Shown here in pieces: positions 25,215 to 32,508 of a stretch of DNA of 64,000 nt (position 1 is its first letter; each line of letters opens with the position of its first letter). This DNA is from Acidobacteriota bacterium (GTDB lineage Bacteria; Acidobacteriota; Vicinamibacteria; Vicinamibacterales; Vicinamibacteraceae): NCBI GenBank assembly GCA_020845575.1, contig JADLFL010000055.1:1-64000 (forward strand), read 5' to 3'. Under the pieces are notes generated by a model. The model was not told the origin of the DNA. It saw only the letters and a program-made list of their open reading frames with translations, and did not search any database. Both the position numbers and the translations under genes were made by a program.

Positions 25215-26357
25215 CTACCTCCACACCGTCGCGGCGATGTAGCGTTCGGGGCCTGACTGGTCGTTGAAGTAGTACACCGACACGATGCGGCCGTCGGGGC
25301 GGATGACGGACCGGGGATAGCCGAGGTCCCAGTCCGCGGCGCCTTCACGCAGCGTGCGCGGCGACGACCACGTGACGCCCGCATCGTCGCTCGTCACCAC
25401 GCAGATGCTGAACGGCGCGGCGCGCAACCCGTACACGCAGCAGAGACCTCCCGTTGCGAGCCGCAGCAGGCTTGCCGGATTGCCGCGGCCTGTATCGGCG
25501 ACGACGATGCCGGCCGACGTCCATGTGAGGCCAGCATCACGACTGCGATAGCCCTCGACGTGATGCTGCGTGCCGTCGTTGCGCCTGATGGCGGTGTAGA
25601 GATGCCCGCCGCCCAGTGACACCGTCGACGGCATGATGCGATAGCCGTCGCTTTCGGGTCCGATCCAGCCGAGTCGCTCCCAGGTGAGCCCGCCGTCGCG
25701 CGTGCGCAGCGTGAGTGGACGGCCTTCCCTGCCGTTGGTCTTGAGCGCCGTGATGAACACCAGCAGTTCGCGCGGCCCGACGACGAGATGGTCGGTACGC
25801 GGATCGAGTCCCGGCGTGTCGAACGCGGGGATCTGATACGGCCCTGACCACTGGCGACCTCGATCGCGCCCGACGTACATCCACGCGCCGGGCGTGCCGT
25901 GCGAGGCGCGGAAGGTGAGTGCCAGTCCAGGCGACGTGAAGTCGAGCGGCGCTGACAACGTCTGCACAGTTGGGAGGCGCAGCGGCTCGCCCGTGACGGC
26001 GCGACGTTCGGGGCGCGGCGGCGGTTGCAGCGTCGCGGGGACTTCGAGCGCCCACGTGCGCCCGCCGTCGAGCGACCGCGACAGCACGTGCTGTTCACCG
26101 GCGGATCTGTCGATCGGGTGGCGATTCGGATCGCCCGTCTTCAACACGCCGGCCGTGAACCCGACGAGGATTTCGTCGCCCCAGTTCCAGATGCCGTGGT
26201 TGGCCGGCCACCCGCCGTAGCGCCCCTTCTCGCGCCAGACAGTGACGTGCTCGACGTCAGGCGCCGCCGACGTGCCGAGAAGGGCCGGGCTCGCAGAGCC
26301 GACCCTGCCAACGACGAGCAGACCGGAGGACGTGAAGAGAAACGCGCGTCGATTCAT
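25215..26357 (-). CDS. secreted Asp-box (sialidase-fold) hydrolase-like protein
   Basis: 380 residues from the ATG at 26357. The N-terminus MNRRAFLFTSSGLLVV is Tat-like, and the following GRVGSASPALLG segment is encoded by a copy of the 24-bp repeat. Four Asp-boxes mark a six-bladed propeller: RSLDGGRTWALE, RTRDGGLTWERL, RSRDAGLTWTSA and TSDDAGVTWSSP. YRIMPSTVSLGGGHLYTAIR and PRSVIRPDGRIVSVYYFN resemble the substrate face of BNR_2 hydrolases. It is a second member of the same broad fold as the protein at 16764-17843, with low similarity. It lies downstream of the DapA-family gene on the same strand and is separated from it by repeats. Specificity is unknown. Confidence 0.8.
   Translation of the reverse strand: MNRRAFLFTSSGLLVVGRVGSASPALLGTSAAPDVEHVTVWREKGRYGGWPANHGIWNWGDEILVGFTAGVLKTGDPNRHPIDRSAGEQHVLSRSLDGGRTWALEVPATLQPPPRPERRAVTGEPLRLPTVQTLSAPLDFTSPGLALTFRASHGTPGAWMYVGRDRGRQWSGPYQIPAFDTPGLDPRTDHLVVGPRELLVFITALKTNGREGRPLTLRTRDGGLTWERLGWIGPESDGYRIMPSTVSLGGGHLYTAIRRNDGTQHHVEGYRSRDAGLTWTSAGIVVADTGRGNPASLLRLATGGLCCVYGLRAAPFSICVVTSDDAGVTWSSPRTLREGAADWDLGYPRSVIRPDGRIVSVYYFNDQSGPERYIAATVWR
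26283..26309. repeat. in-frame copy of the 24-bp repeat inside a signal peptide
   Basis: 27 bp that differ at three positions from the arm at 22158-22184. Read on the minus strand it encodes GRVGSASPA, nearly the same peptide (GRAGSPSPA) and the same phase as the array upstream of tctC. Confidence 0.75.
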
Positions 26358-26364
26358 ACCGTTC

Positions 26365-26430
26365 GCCAGGGGCTGGAGCCCCCGGCCTCCATTCGCCCGG
26401 TCGGTTGCCGGTTGCCCGTTGCCGGTTGCC
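26365..26430. repeat. palindrome plus four tandem heptamers between two genes
   Basis: GCCAGGGGCTGGAGCCCCCGGC (26365-26386) is an imperfect copy of the 3575-3596 palindrome. Four heptamers with exact 7-bp period (GGTTGCC, GGTTGCC, CGTTGCC, GGTTGCC) follow at 26403-26430. The block fills most of the 80-bp gap between the DapA-family stop and the Asp-box gene start. Confidence 0.75.
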
Positions 26431-26437
26431 GACCCCA

Positions 26438-27385
26438 TCACCCCGCGCGCGTGAGACCGAGGACCTGTTGGACGCGTGCCAGCCAGCCTGGCGCCCAGGC
26501 CAGGTACGCGTCGCGCTGGGCGGCGCGGCGTGGCGAGAGGGGCAAGGGCGTCGGCCCGATGGCGAGCCCGCGCGCTTCGAGACCGACGCGGATTCCCCAC
26601 GGCGTGGGGAACTGTCCCTGCTGCGCGAACAGCTCCTGCACGAGCGGTTGCAGCACATCGAGCGCGGCCGCGTCCTTCTCGCGCGCGGCGCGCATGAGCG
26701 CGAGCATCAACTCCGGATGCGCACCGGCCGTCCCCGAGATGACGCCATTCCATCCCGCCGTCATCGCCTCCACCAGCACCGCATCGTCGCCCACCATCAG
26801 CCGCCATGGCGCGCCGCCGCGCGCGTCGGCGAGTTGTGAAAGGCGATCGCGCTGGCCGCTGCTGTCCTTGATCCCGATGACGTGCGGCGCGTTCGTGAAG
26901 AGCCGCAGGATCGTCTCCGTGGCGAGCGGCGTGGTGAACGACGGCAGGTCGTAGAGCAGGACCGGACCGCCGATCGCGTCGGCGGCTTCCAGGCAGAACG
27001 CTTCCAGATCGTCCTGGGCGTACGGGAAGAACAGCGGCATCGAGAGCAGCACCGCGCGCGCGCCCGCATCGAGCGCGGTGCGGCCGAGCGGCACGACGTC
27101 GAGGGGGGCGGCGGCACCGATGCCCACGAGGAAGCGCGAGCCCACGCGTGCGGCCGTCCTGTGGATCAGCGCGACGCGCTCCTCGCGCGTCGCGTGCGCG
27201 TACTCCGCGGTGGCGCCGCCAAGACAGATGCCGTCGACGCCGGCGGCCAGCAGGAGATCGAGCACGCGATCGAACGCGGCGTGATCGACGGAGCCGGCCT
27301 GCGTCCGCGGCGTGACAGCCGCGGCATACAGGCCGGAGATGGAGGGAGGCGCGAGTGCCTCCGTCTCGGGAGCCGAGTCAGACAC
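26438..27385 (-). CDS. DapA/NanA-family lyase (dihydrodipicolinate synthase superfamily)
   Basis: 315 residues if started at the GTG at 27385, which has TGAGGA 5 nt upstream; a GTG at 27403 would add six residues. The barrel motifs are present: LYAAAVTPRTQAGSVDHAAF, GICLGGATAEYAHATREERV, VLLYDLPSFTTPLA (catalytic Tyr) and VIGIKDSSGQRDRL (Schiff-base Lys), then LMVGDDAVLVEAMTAGWNG. Members condense or cleave pyruvate with aldehydes (DapA, NanA, KDG/KDPG lyases, dehydratases). The neighbourhood favours a keto-deoxy sugar acid lyase or dehydratase; lysine synthesis is unlikely. The ribosome site overlaps the stop of a TonB-receptor remnant, so the two were probably once one operon. Confidence 0.88.
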   Translation of the reverse strand: MSDSAPETEALAPPSISGLYAAAVTPRTQAGSVDHAAFDRVLDLLLAAGVDGICLGGATAEYAHATREERVALIHRTAARVGSRFLVGIGAAAPLDVVPLGRTALDAGARAVLLSMPLFFPYAQDDLEAFCLEAADAIGGPVLLYDLPSFTTPLATETILRLFTNAPHVIGIKDSSGQRDRLSQLADARGGAPWRLMVGDDAVLVEAMTAGWNGVISGTAGAHPELMLALMRAAREKDAAALDVLQPLVQELFAQQGQFPTPWGIRVGLEARGLAIGPTPLPLSPRRAAQRDAYLAWAPGWLARVQQVLGLTRAG

Positions 27386-27393
27386 GATGGTCC

Positions 27394-27540
27394 TCAGAAC
27401 CACACGCGAAGCGCGAGATGCAGGATGCGCGGATCGCTACCGCCTCCCGCAGCCGACGCTCCGGTGATGCGGCCGAAGTTGCCCGACGAGCGGTTGCCGT
27501 CCGGCAGGTTGAAGTTCGTGCGAGTGAACACGTTGTGTTC
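27394..27540 (-). pseudogene. C-terminal remnant of an Oar-type TonB-dependent receptor
   Basis: The last ~46 codons before the TGA at 27394-27396 encode NVFTRTNFNLPDGNRSSGNF followed by GRITGASAAGG and DPRILHLALRVWF. This is the usual last strand of CarboxypepD_reg/Oar-like outer-membrane receptors, ending in an aromatic residue as beta-barrel proteins require. Upstream of ~27540 the similarity stops: the frame reads only low-complexity arginine-rich sequence for 40 codons and has no plug or barrel. At least 900 codons are missing. The stop codon still provides the TGAGGA ribosome site of the DapA-family gene. I interpret it as a deletion scar of a glycan-importing receptor that belonged to this island. 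Confidence 0.75.
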
Positions 27541-27819
27541 ATGTCCGCGTCCTTGCCCCACACGCATCCGCCCCGAGTTGGGAGGGGACGCGGAGCGGAG
27601 AACGGCATCCGTCCGTTCATCAGCGTGTCGAGGCCACACCATGAAACTCCCGAGCCCGAGTCGTGTCAATCGAAATTTGGTACGGCGGCCGCATTTTTGA
27701 AACGAGGTACCGATCGTTGAAAACCTGCCGTCGCCTGAGGCCTAATGACCGGCAACCGGCAAACCGGCAACTGGCAACCGGGTCGTCCACATCCTTCGTC
27801 CTCCGTCTTCGGTCCTCTC
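27541..27819. other. intergenic region with AT-rich patch and heptamers
   Basis: No gene is seen. On the minus strand TTGACA (27664-27669) with a weak TTTCAT 17 bp on (27641-27646) could be the old promoter of the decayed receptor. On the plus strand TTGAAAC (27697-27703) and TTGAAAA (27717-27723) are direct repeats in an AT-rich patch. TTGAAA with CCTAAT 18 bp later may be a promoter for the isomerase-like gene. Heptamers CCGGCAA/CTGGCAA occupy 27749-27777. Confidence 0.4.
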
Positions 27820-29271
27820 ATGCTTGACCACTTGATTGCTCGTCCACTGCGCATCGGCCTGCTTGATTTCGGAGACGGTCGCGACTTCCTGAGTCAGCCG
27901 CTCGCGCCCGTGCAGCGGCAGTTCCGCGACGCGCTGGCCGCGAAGCTGCGCGCCGACGGACACGACGTGCGTCTGGGCGACGATGTGATCTGGCGCAATG
28001 ACATCGCGGTGCGCAACGGCAAGGCGATGGCGGCGGCCGACGTCGACGCCGTCATCTTCAACTTCTCCGTGTGGGCCTGGCCGCAGTACGCACGCGTGGC
28101 CGCGCAGTTCTGCCCGCAACCCATCGCGATGTTCGCGAGTGTCAACCCGCAGTACCCCGGTCTGGTCGGCATGCTCGCCAACGCGGGGTCGCTCGATCAG
28201 GCAGGCATCCGCTTCACCAAGACGTTCGGCGATCTCGAAGACCCGGCCGTCTACGGGGCGCTCGTATCGCGTGTGCGCGCCGTGGCTGCCGCGCGCCGGC
28301 TGCGCGGCCTGACCTATGCCCTCATCGGCGGCCGCTCGCTCGGCATCGACACGACGGTGATCGATCCCGCGCAGTGGATGTCCGAGTTCGGCATCGATGT
28401 CGATCACATCGATCAGTACGAGCTCGTCCGTCGCGCCGAGCAGGAACTGGCGACGGGCACGCGCGTGGAGCCCGCGCTCGCGTACCTGAAGCAGCACGTC
28501 GGCAGGATTCACTGGACGGCGCCAGACGCCACCTTCCGCCTCACCGAGGACCTCCTTCGTCGTCAGCTCGGGATGTACTACGGGGCGATCGACCTCATCG
28601 AGGAGTTCGGCTACGACTTCTGCGGCATCAAGGGGCAGCGGGAGCTGACGGAACACTTCGCGACGGCCGACGTGGCCGAGGCGTTCCTCAACGACCCGTA
28701 TCATCCCGACGGCACGCCGAAGCCGTCGATCGTGTGCTCGACGGAAGCCGACTCCGACGCCGCGCTGACGATGCAGATCTTCAAGCACCTGGCCGGCACG
28801 CCGGTGCTGTTTGCCGACGTGCGGCACTACCACGCCGATCTGGGCCTGTGGGATCTGTGCAACAGCGGCGAGCATGCGACGTACTTCGCGGGCCACAGCC
28901 AGGACCCGGTGGTGAACCTCGCGAAAACGGAGTTCCGTCCGCAGGGCTTCTATTTCCCCGCCGGTGGTGCGGCGGTCTATCACGTGGCCGCGCCGGGTCC
29001 CGTGACGCTGGCGCGCCTCACGCGCCGCGCGGGACGCTATCGGATGGTGGCGTTCCGTGCCGAGTTCGCGGACCTCGGCGATCGTGCGCACGACGTGGCG
29101 GCGATCAGCCAGGACAACTGGCCGCACGCCTTCGCGAAGTTCGCGTGTACGCCCGACGCGTTCATCCAGGCGTTCAACTGCAATCACATCCACGGCGTGT
29201 ACGGCGACTGCCTGGCCGAACTCCAGGGTGTGTGCGACGTGCTGGGCGTGGAGTGCGAGGTACTCGACTGA
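27820..29271 (+). CDS. L-fucose/L-arabinose isomerase-family protein
   Basis: 483 residues from the ATG at 27820; the frame opens at 27745, but that part is heptamer repeat. The N-terminal Rossmann-like domains (IGLLDFGDGRDFLSQPL, AVIFNFSVWAWPQYARVAAQ, PIAMFASVNPQYPGLVGML) and the FucI/AraA C-terminal fold are present. Candidate metal ligands are Glu in VCSTEADSDAALTM, Asp in PVLFADVRHYH and His in FNCNHIHGVYGDC, matching the E/D/H set of L-fucose isomerase. The reaction would be an aldose-ketose isomerisation in the cytoplasm. The protein is shorter than FucI (~590), so the exact sugar is uncertain. It is plus-strand and followed 4 nt later by an unknown membrane protein. Confidence 0.82.
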   Translation: MLDHLIARPLRIGLLDFGDGRDFLSQPLAPVQRQFRDALAAKLRADGHDVRLGDDVIWRNDIAVRNGKAMAAADVDAVIFNFSVWAWPQYARVAAQFCPQPIAMFASVNPQYPGLVGMLANAGSLDQAGIRFTKTFGDLEDPAVYGALVSRVRAVAAARRLRGLTYALIGGRSLGIDTTVIDPAQWMSEFGIDVDHIDQYELVRRAEQELATGTRVEPALAYLKQHVGRIHWTAPDATFRLTEDLLRRQLGMYYGAIDLIEEFGYDFCGIKGQRELTEHFATADVAEAFLNDPYHPDGTPKPSIVCSTEADSDAALTMQIFKHLAGTPVLFADVRHYHADLGLWDLCNSGEHATYFAGHSQDPVVNLAKTEFRPQGFYFPAGGAAVYHVAAPGPVTLARLTRRAGRYRMVAFRAEFADLGDRAHDVAAISQDNWPHAFAKFACTPDAFIQAFNCNHIHGVYGDCLAELQGVCDVLGVECEVLD

Positions 29272-29275
29272 CATC

Positions 29276-30550
29276 GTGAGATTTCTCCTGCTGTACGCCG
29301 CGCTCCTCGCCTGGCAGATCGATCGCTGGTGCTTCACGCCGCACGGAATCGTGTCGACGTGGCAGGAACGCGCGTCCGCGGTGCGCGTGTCGGCGGGATC
29401 GCCGGGCGGCGTGACGCAGTCGTTCACCATGGGAGCCGATGGCTTCGATGGCGTGTGGCTGCGGCCGCGGGCTGTTGACGGCGGCGCGCCGCGTGGCCTG
29501 CTCGTCGTCGATCTGGAGACAGGGCAGGACGGCGCGCGCCGGCGCGTCGAGCGCGTGACGGTGCCCGCTGCCGATGCGGTGAAGCGGTCGTCACTGCACG
29601 TGCGATTCACGCCCGTGCGTCATTCGCGTGGCGTGCCGTACGCGATCACCATCAGGCACCTGCAGGGCGACGGCGGGACGGCGATCGATCTGGCGGCCAG
29701 CCGCGTCGACGCCTTGCGCGACGGGCGGTTGTTCGCCGATGGGCGGGAACAGTGGGGCGATCTCGTCTTCGAGACCTCTTCCCGGCGGGCGACGTTGCCG
29801 TACTGGATGCACGAGGTCCTGCGGCCCTGGCCCCGATGGGTGGCCACATGGCCGGTTGTCGGCGGAGGGTTGCTCGCGTTCAACGTGCTGCTCGCGTGGG
29901 CGTGCGCGCGCGCCACGCGCGGCGATGCGCGCGTCAATCCGGAGGACGAGGCTGTCGCGCGACCTGGCGCGGCCCTGCCACTTGCGAAGGCCGTGCTCGC
30001 GGCGTGCTCGGTGGCGGGTGTGGTGGTTGCCGCGGTGCCGACCGAGCCGTACCGGTCTCTCGACCTGATCGACGCCCTGCCCGATGCACGGATCGAGACG
30101 ACGTGGCCGTCGTTGCATGGCGGCATCTCTCCTGAGCCTGTGGTGATCTTCGGTCGCGTGTACCGGTCGATCGTGGCGCTGCCCTCGTCGACGATTCGCT
30201 GGGAAGTGGACGTGCCGCGCGGGGCGCACGTGAGGTTCGGCGCGGCGATGCGGCCCGACGTGTGGGACAAGGTCAGCGACGGCATCCAGATGTTCGTGTC
30301 GATCGAGGCCGATGGCGTGTCGACGCGCGTTGTCGAGCACACGCTCGCGCCGATGTTCGTGGAGACGCACAAGAATCTCCACCCGAGCGACGTGCGTCTG
30401 GACCCGTGGGCCGGCAAGCGCGTCACGATCGTCTTCGAGACAACCCCCGAACGCTGGGGCAACGCCGTCAACGACGTCCCCGTGTGGGTGAACCCGAGAA
30501 TCGACTGGCCCCGCACTCCGTCCGCCGGCGTCGCACGGGTGGTCCGTTGA
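29276..30550 (+). CDS. membrane-anchored protein of unknown function
   Basis: 424 residues from the GTG at 29276; the preceding frame is a shadow of the isomerase. It starts with a hydrophobic stretch (FLLLYAALLAWQI) and has further membrane helices near residues ~195-215 (WVATWPVVGGGLLAFNVLLA) and ~240-260 (LAKAVLAACSVAGVVVAAV). Two beta-rich extracytoplasmic parts are seen: residues ~30-180, and ~290-410 with IRWEVDVPRGAHVRFGAAMR and WAGKRVTIVFETTPE. Such jelly-roll ends occur in membrane proteins of surface-sugar loci. I recognise no enzyme family. It shares a transcript with the isomerase-like gene and ends the island, 18 bp from the convergent permease gene. Confidence 0.7.
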   Translation: MRFLLLYAALLAWQIDRWCFTPHGIVSTWQERASAVRVSAGSPGGVTQSFTMGADGFDGVWLRPRAVDGGAPRGLLVVDLETGQDGARRRVERVTVPAADAVKRSSLHVRFTPVRHSRGVPYAITIRHLQGDGGTAIDLAASRVDALRDGRLFADGREQWGDLVFETSSRRATLPYWMHEVLRPWPRWVATWPVVGGGLLAFNVLLAWACARATRGDARVNPEDEAVARPGAALPLAKAVLAACSVAGVVVAAVPTEPYRSLDLIDALPDARIETTWPSLHGGISPEPVVIFGRVYRSIVALPSSTIRWEVDVPRGAHVRFGAAMRPDVWDKVSDGIQMFVSIEADGVSTRVVEHTLAPMFVETHKNLHPSDVRLDPWAGKRVTIVFETTPERWGNAVNDVPVWVNPRIDWPRTPSAGVARVVR

Positions 30551-30568
30551 TCCGGTGTGGTCGCCCGC

Positions 30569-31348
30569 TTACACGTGCTCGGCGAACCGGCCTTGCCGGT
30601 GCGTGAAGACCATCCAGCCCGTCGCGAGGGAGATTGACGCGAGGGCGGCGAGCAGCGCGAACGTGGCGGGTGACGGGACCGCGTGCTGCGTGACGATTCC
30701 CTGATACGCCGTGATGAAGTGCAGCATCGGGTTGAATCGAAGCCAGCGTTGCAGGGTCTCCGGCGCCATGCTCGACGCGTAGACGATCGGCGTCAGCCAG
30801 AACCACATCTGCAGCGCCACCTCCAGGAGGTGCCGCGCATCGCGCACGAACACGTACGCCGTCGCGAGCAGCAGGCCGAGGCCCGTGGTGAACGCCACCT
30901 GCAGGGCGATCACGGGCACCAGTGCCAGCCACGCCCACGACAGCCCGCCGCCTGTCACGATCGCCGTCGGCACCAGCACCGTGTACATCAGCAGGAACTG
31001 CACGAGCGCCGACGCCACGGCCGCCACGGGCAGCACCGCGCGCGGGAACGCCACCTTGCGCACGAGCGTGCCGCTGTCGGCCACCGAGCTGGTGGCCGCG
31101 CCGAGCGCGCTCGCGAAGAACATCCACGGCAGCAGGCCGCTCAACAGGAACAGCGGGAACCGCTCGATGGGCACGCGCACCACGTACCTGAACGCGAGCG
31201 TGTACACGGCCACCATCACGATGGGATGGAGCAGCGACCACGCCACACCGAGGAGGGAACCCTTGTACTTGACGAGGAGATCGCGCTGGACGAGGCCGCG
31301 GAGCAGTCCGCGGTAGGCCACCAGGGCCCGCAGGTCGTTGGCCGCCAC
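30569..31348 (-). CDS. wzm: polysaccharide ABC transporter permease (Wzm-type, ABC-2)
   Basis: 259 residues from the GTG at 31348. Six hydrophobic helices are visible: [90 protein letters not shown] and [16 protein letters not shown]. The amphipathic start ([20 protein letters not shown]) and the [12 protein letters not shown] loop are typical ABC-2 O-antigen permease features. It forms the channel for lipid-linked glycan together with a Wzt ATPase. No ATPase adjoins it; the orphan Wzt at 15516-16739 on the same strand is the likely partner. It is divergent from the DegT aminotransferase gene. Confidence 0.92.
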   Translation of the reverse strand: MAANDLRALVAYRGLLRGLVQRDLLVKYKGSLLGVAWSLLHPIVMVAVYTLAFRYVVRVPIERFPLFLLSGLLPWMFFASALGAATSSVADSGTLVRKVAFPRAVLPVAAVASALVQFLLMYTVLVPTAIVTGGGLSWAWLALVPVIALQVAFTTGLGLLLATAYVFVRDARHLLEVALQMWFWLTPIVYASSMAPETLQRWLRFNPMLHFITAYQGIVTQHAVPSPATFALLAALASISLATGWMVFTHRQGRFAEHV

Positions 31349-31357
31349 AGCGGGCCG

Positions 31358-31367
31358 AGTGTAGCAT
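31358..31367. promoter_or_regulatory. overlapping divergent -10 elements between wzm and the aminotransferase
   Basis: Minus strand: TACACT (31358-31363) with an extended TGC just before it, 9 nt from the wzm GTG. Plus strand: TAGCAT (31362-31367), 10 nt from the ATG at 31378. The two share bases, and all control must fit into about 30 bp. Confidence 0.38.
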
Positions 31368-31377
31368 GCAGCCAGTG

Positions 31378-32496
31378 ATGCAGGTGCCGCTGCTCGACCT
31401 CGCCGCCCAGTACGCCCCCATCCGTGACGCCGTGGTCGAGGCCGTCACGCGCGTGGTGGACAGGCAGACATTCATCCTGGGCCCGGAGGTCGAGGCCTTC
31501 GAAGCGGAAGTCGCGGCTTACCTTGGCGCCAGGCACGCCATCGGCGTCAGTTCGGGCACCGACGCGCTCCTTGTCGCGATGATGGCCCTCGAACTCGGCC
31601 CCGGCGACGAGGTCATCGTTCCCGCGTATTCGTTCTTCGCCACGGCCGGATGCGTGAGCCGCACGGGGGCGACGCCAGTGTTCGTGGACGTCGAGCCGGT
31701 GGGCTGCAACATCGACGTCGAGGCCGTGCGCCGCGCCATCACGCCGCGCACGCGCGCCATCGTGCCCGTCCACCTGTACGGCCAGTCCGCGGACATGACG
31801 CCGCTCGTCGCACTCGCACGCGAGCACGGACTTGCAGTGATCGAGGATGCCGCGCAGGCCATCGGCGCCACCCTGGACGGCGTGCGTCTCGGCACGATCG
31901 GCGACATGGGCTGCTTCTCGTTCTATCCGAGCAAGAACCTCGGCGCGGCGGGCGACGCGGGGCTCGTCACCGTCGATGACGATGGGCTGGCGGCGCGGGT
32001 GCGTCTGCTGCGCGTGCACGGGGCGCAGCGCACGTACCATCACGAAAAGGTAGGCGGAAACTTCCGCATGGCCGCCATCCAGGCCGCCGTGCTCGCCGTC
32101 AAGCTGCGGCACCTCGAGGCGTGGACCGACGCGCGGCGCCGCAACGCCGATCGCTATCGCGCGCTCCTGGCGGCCCTCGCGCCTGACGCGCCCGTGTCGC
32201 TGCCCGTGGAACTGCCGGGCCGCCGCCACATCTACAACCAGTTCGTGATTCGCGCGGCGCGTCGCGACGCGCTGCGCGATCACCTGCGCGCCAACGGTGT
32301 GGGTTGCGAGATCTACTATCCCGTGCCGTTCCACCTGCAACCGTGCTTTGCCGATCTCGGCGTGCCGCGTGGCGCGCTGCCTGAATCCGAACGGGCCGCG
32401 CACGAGACGCTGGCCCTGCCCATCTACAGCGAGCTCACCGAGGCCCAGCAGCAGTACGTGGTGGAGACGATCGCCGCGTTCTACGCGCAGGCCTGA
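31378..32496 (+). CDS. DegT/DnrJ/EryC1/StrS sugar aminotransferase
   Basis: 372 residues from the ATG at 31378, where the family consensus begins ([19 protein letters not shown]); an in-frame ATG at 31366 is possible. PLP-fold motifs are [59 protein letters not shown] and [18 protein letters not shown] (Schiff-base Lys), then [14 protein letters not shown]. The family transfers an amino group from glutamate to a keto sugar nucleotide. It implies an amino-deoxysugar in one of the glycans, but the matching dehydratase is not in the window. A glutamate-type symporter gene follows 12 nt downstream. Confidence 0.94.
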   Translation: MQVPLLDLAAQYAPIRDAVVEAVTRVVDRQTFILGPEVEAFEAEVAAYLGARHAIGVSSGTDALLVAMMALELGPGDEVIVPAYSFFATAGCVSRTGATPVFVDVEPVGCNIDVEAVRRAITPRTRAIVPVHLYGQSADMTPLVALAREHGLAVIEDAAQAIGATLDGVRLGTIGDMGCFSFYPSKNLGAAGDAGLVTVDDDGLAARVRLLRVHGAQRTYHHEKVGGNFRMAAIQAAVLAVKLRHLEAWTDARRRNADRYRALLAALAPDAPVSLPVELPGRRHIYNQFVIRAARRDALRDHLRANGVGCEIYYPVPFHLQPCFADLGVPRGALPESERAAHETLALPIYSELTEAQQQYVVETIAAFYAQA

Positions 32497-32508
32497 AAGC
32501 GATCCCGC

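Noticed and set aside
16764-26357. Dedicated sialic acid catabolic locus
   Set aside because: Two sialidase-fold proteins and a DapA/NanA-family lyase suggest it, but NanK, NanE, NagA and NagB are absent, and the Asp-box fold also covers other substrates.
27541-27669. Intact small gene covering the receptor remnant
   Set aside because: Only the last ~46 codons resemble a protein family; the preceding 40 codons are low complexity and lack a signal peptide.
27742-29610. Minus-strand open frame of 622 codons
   Set aside because: Antisense to the isomerase-like gene, with no recognisable domain.
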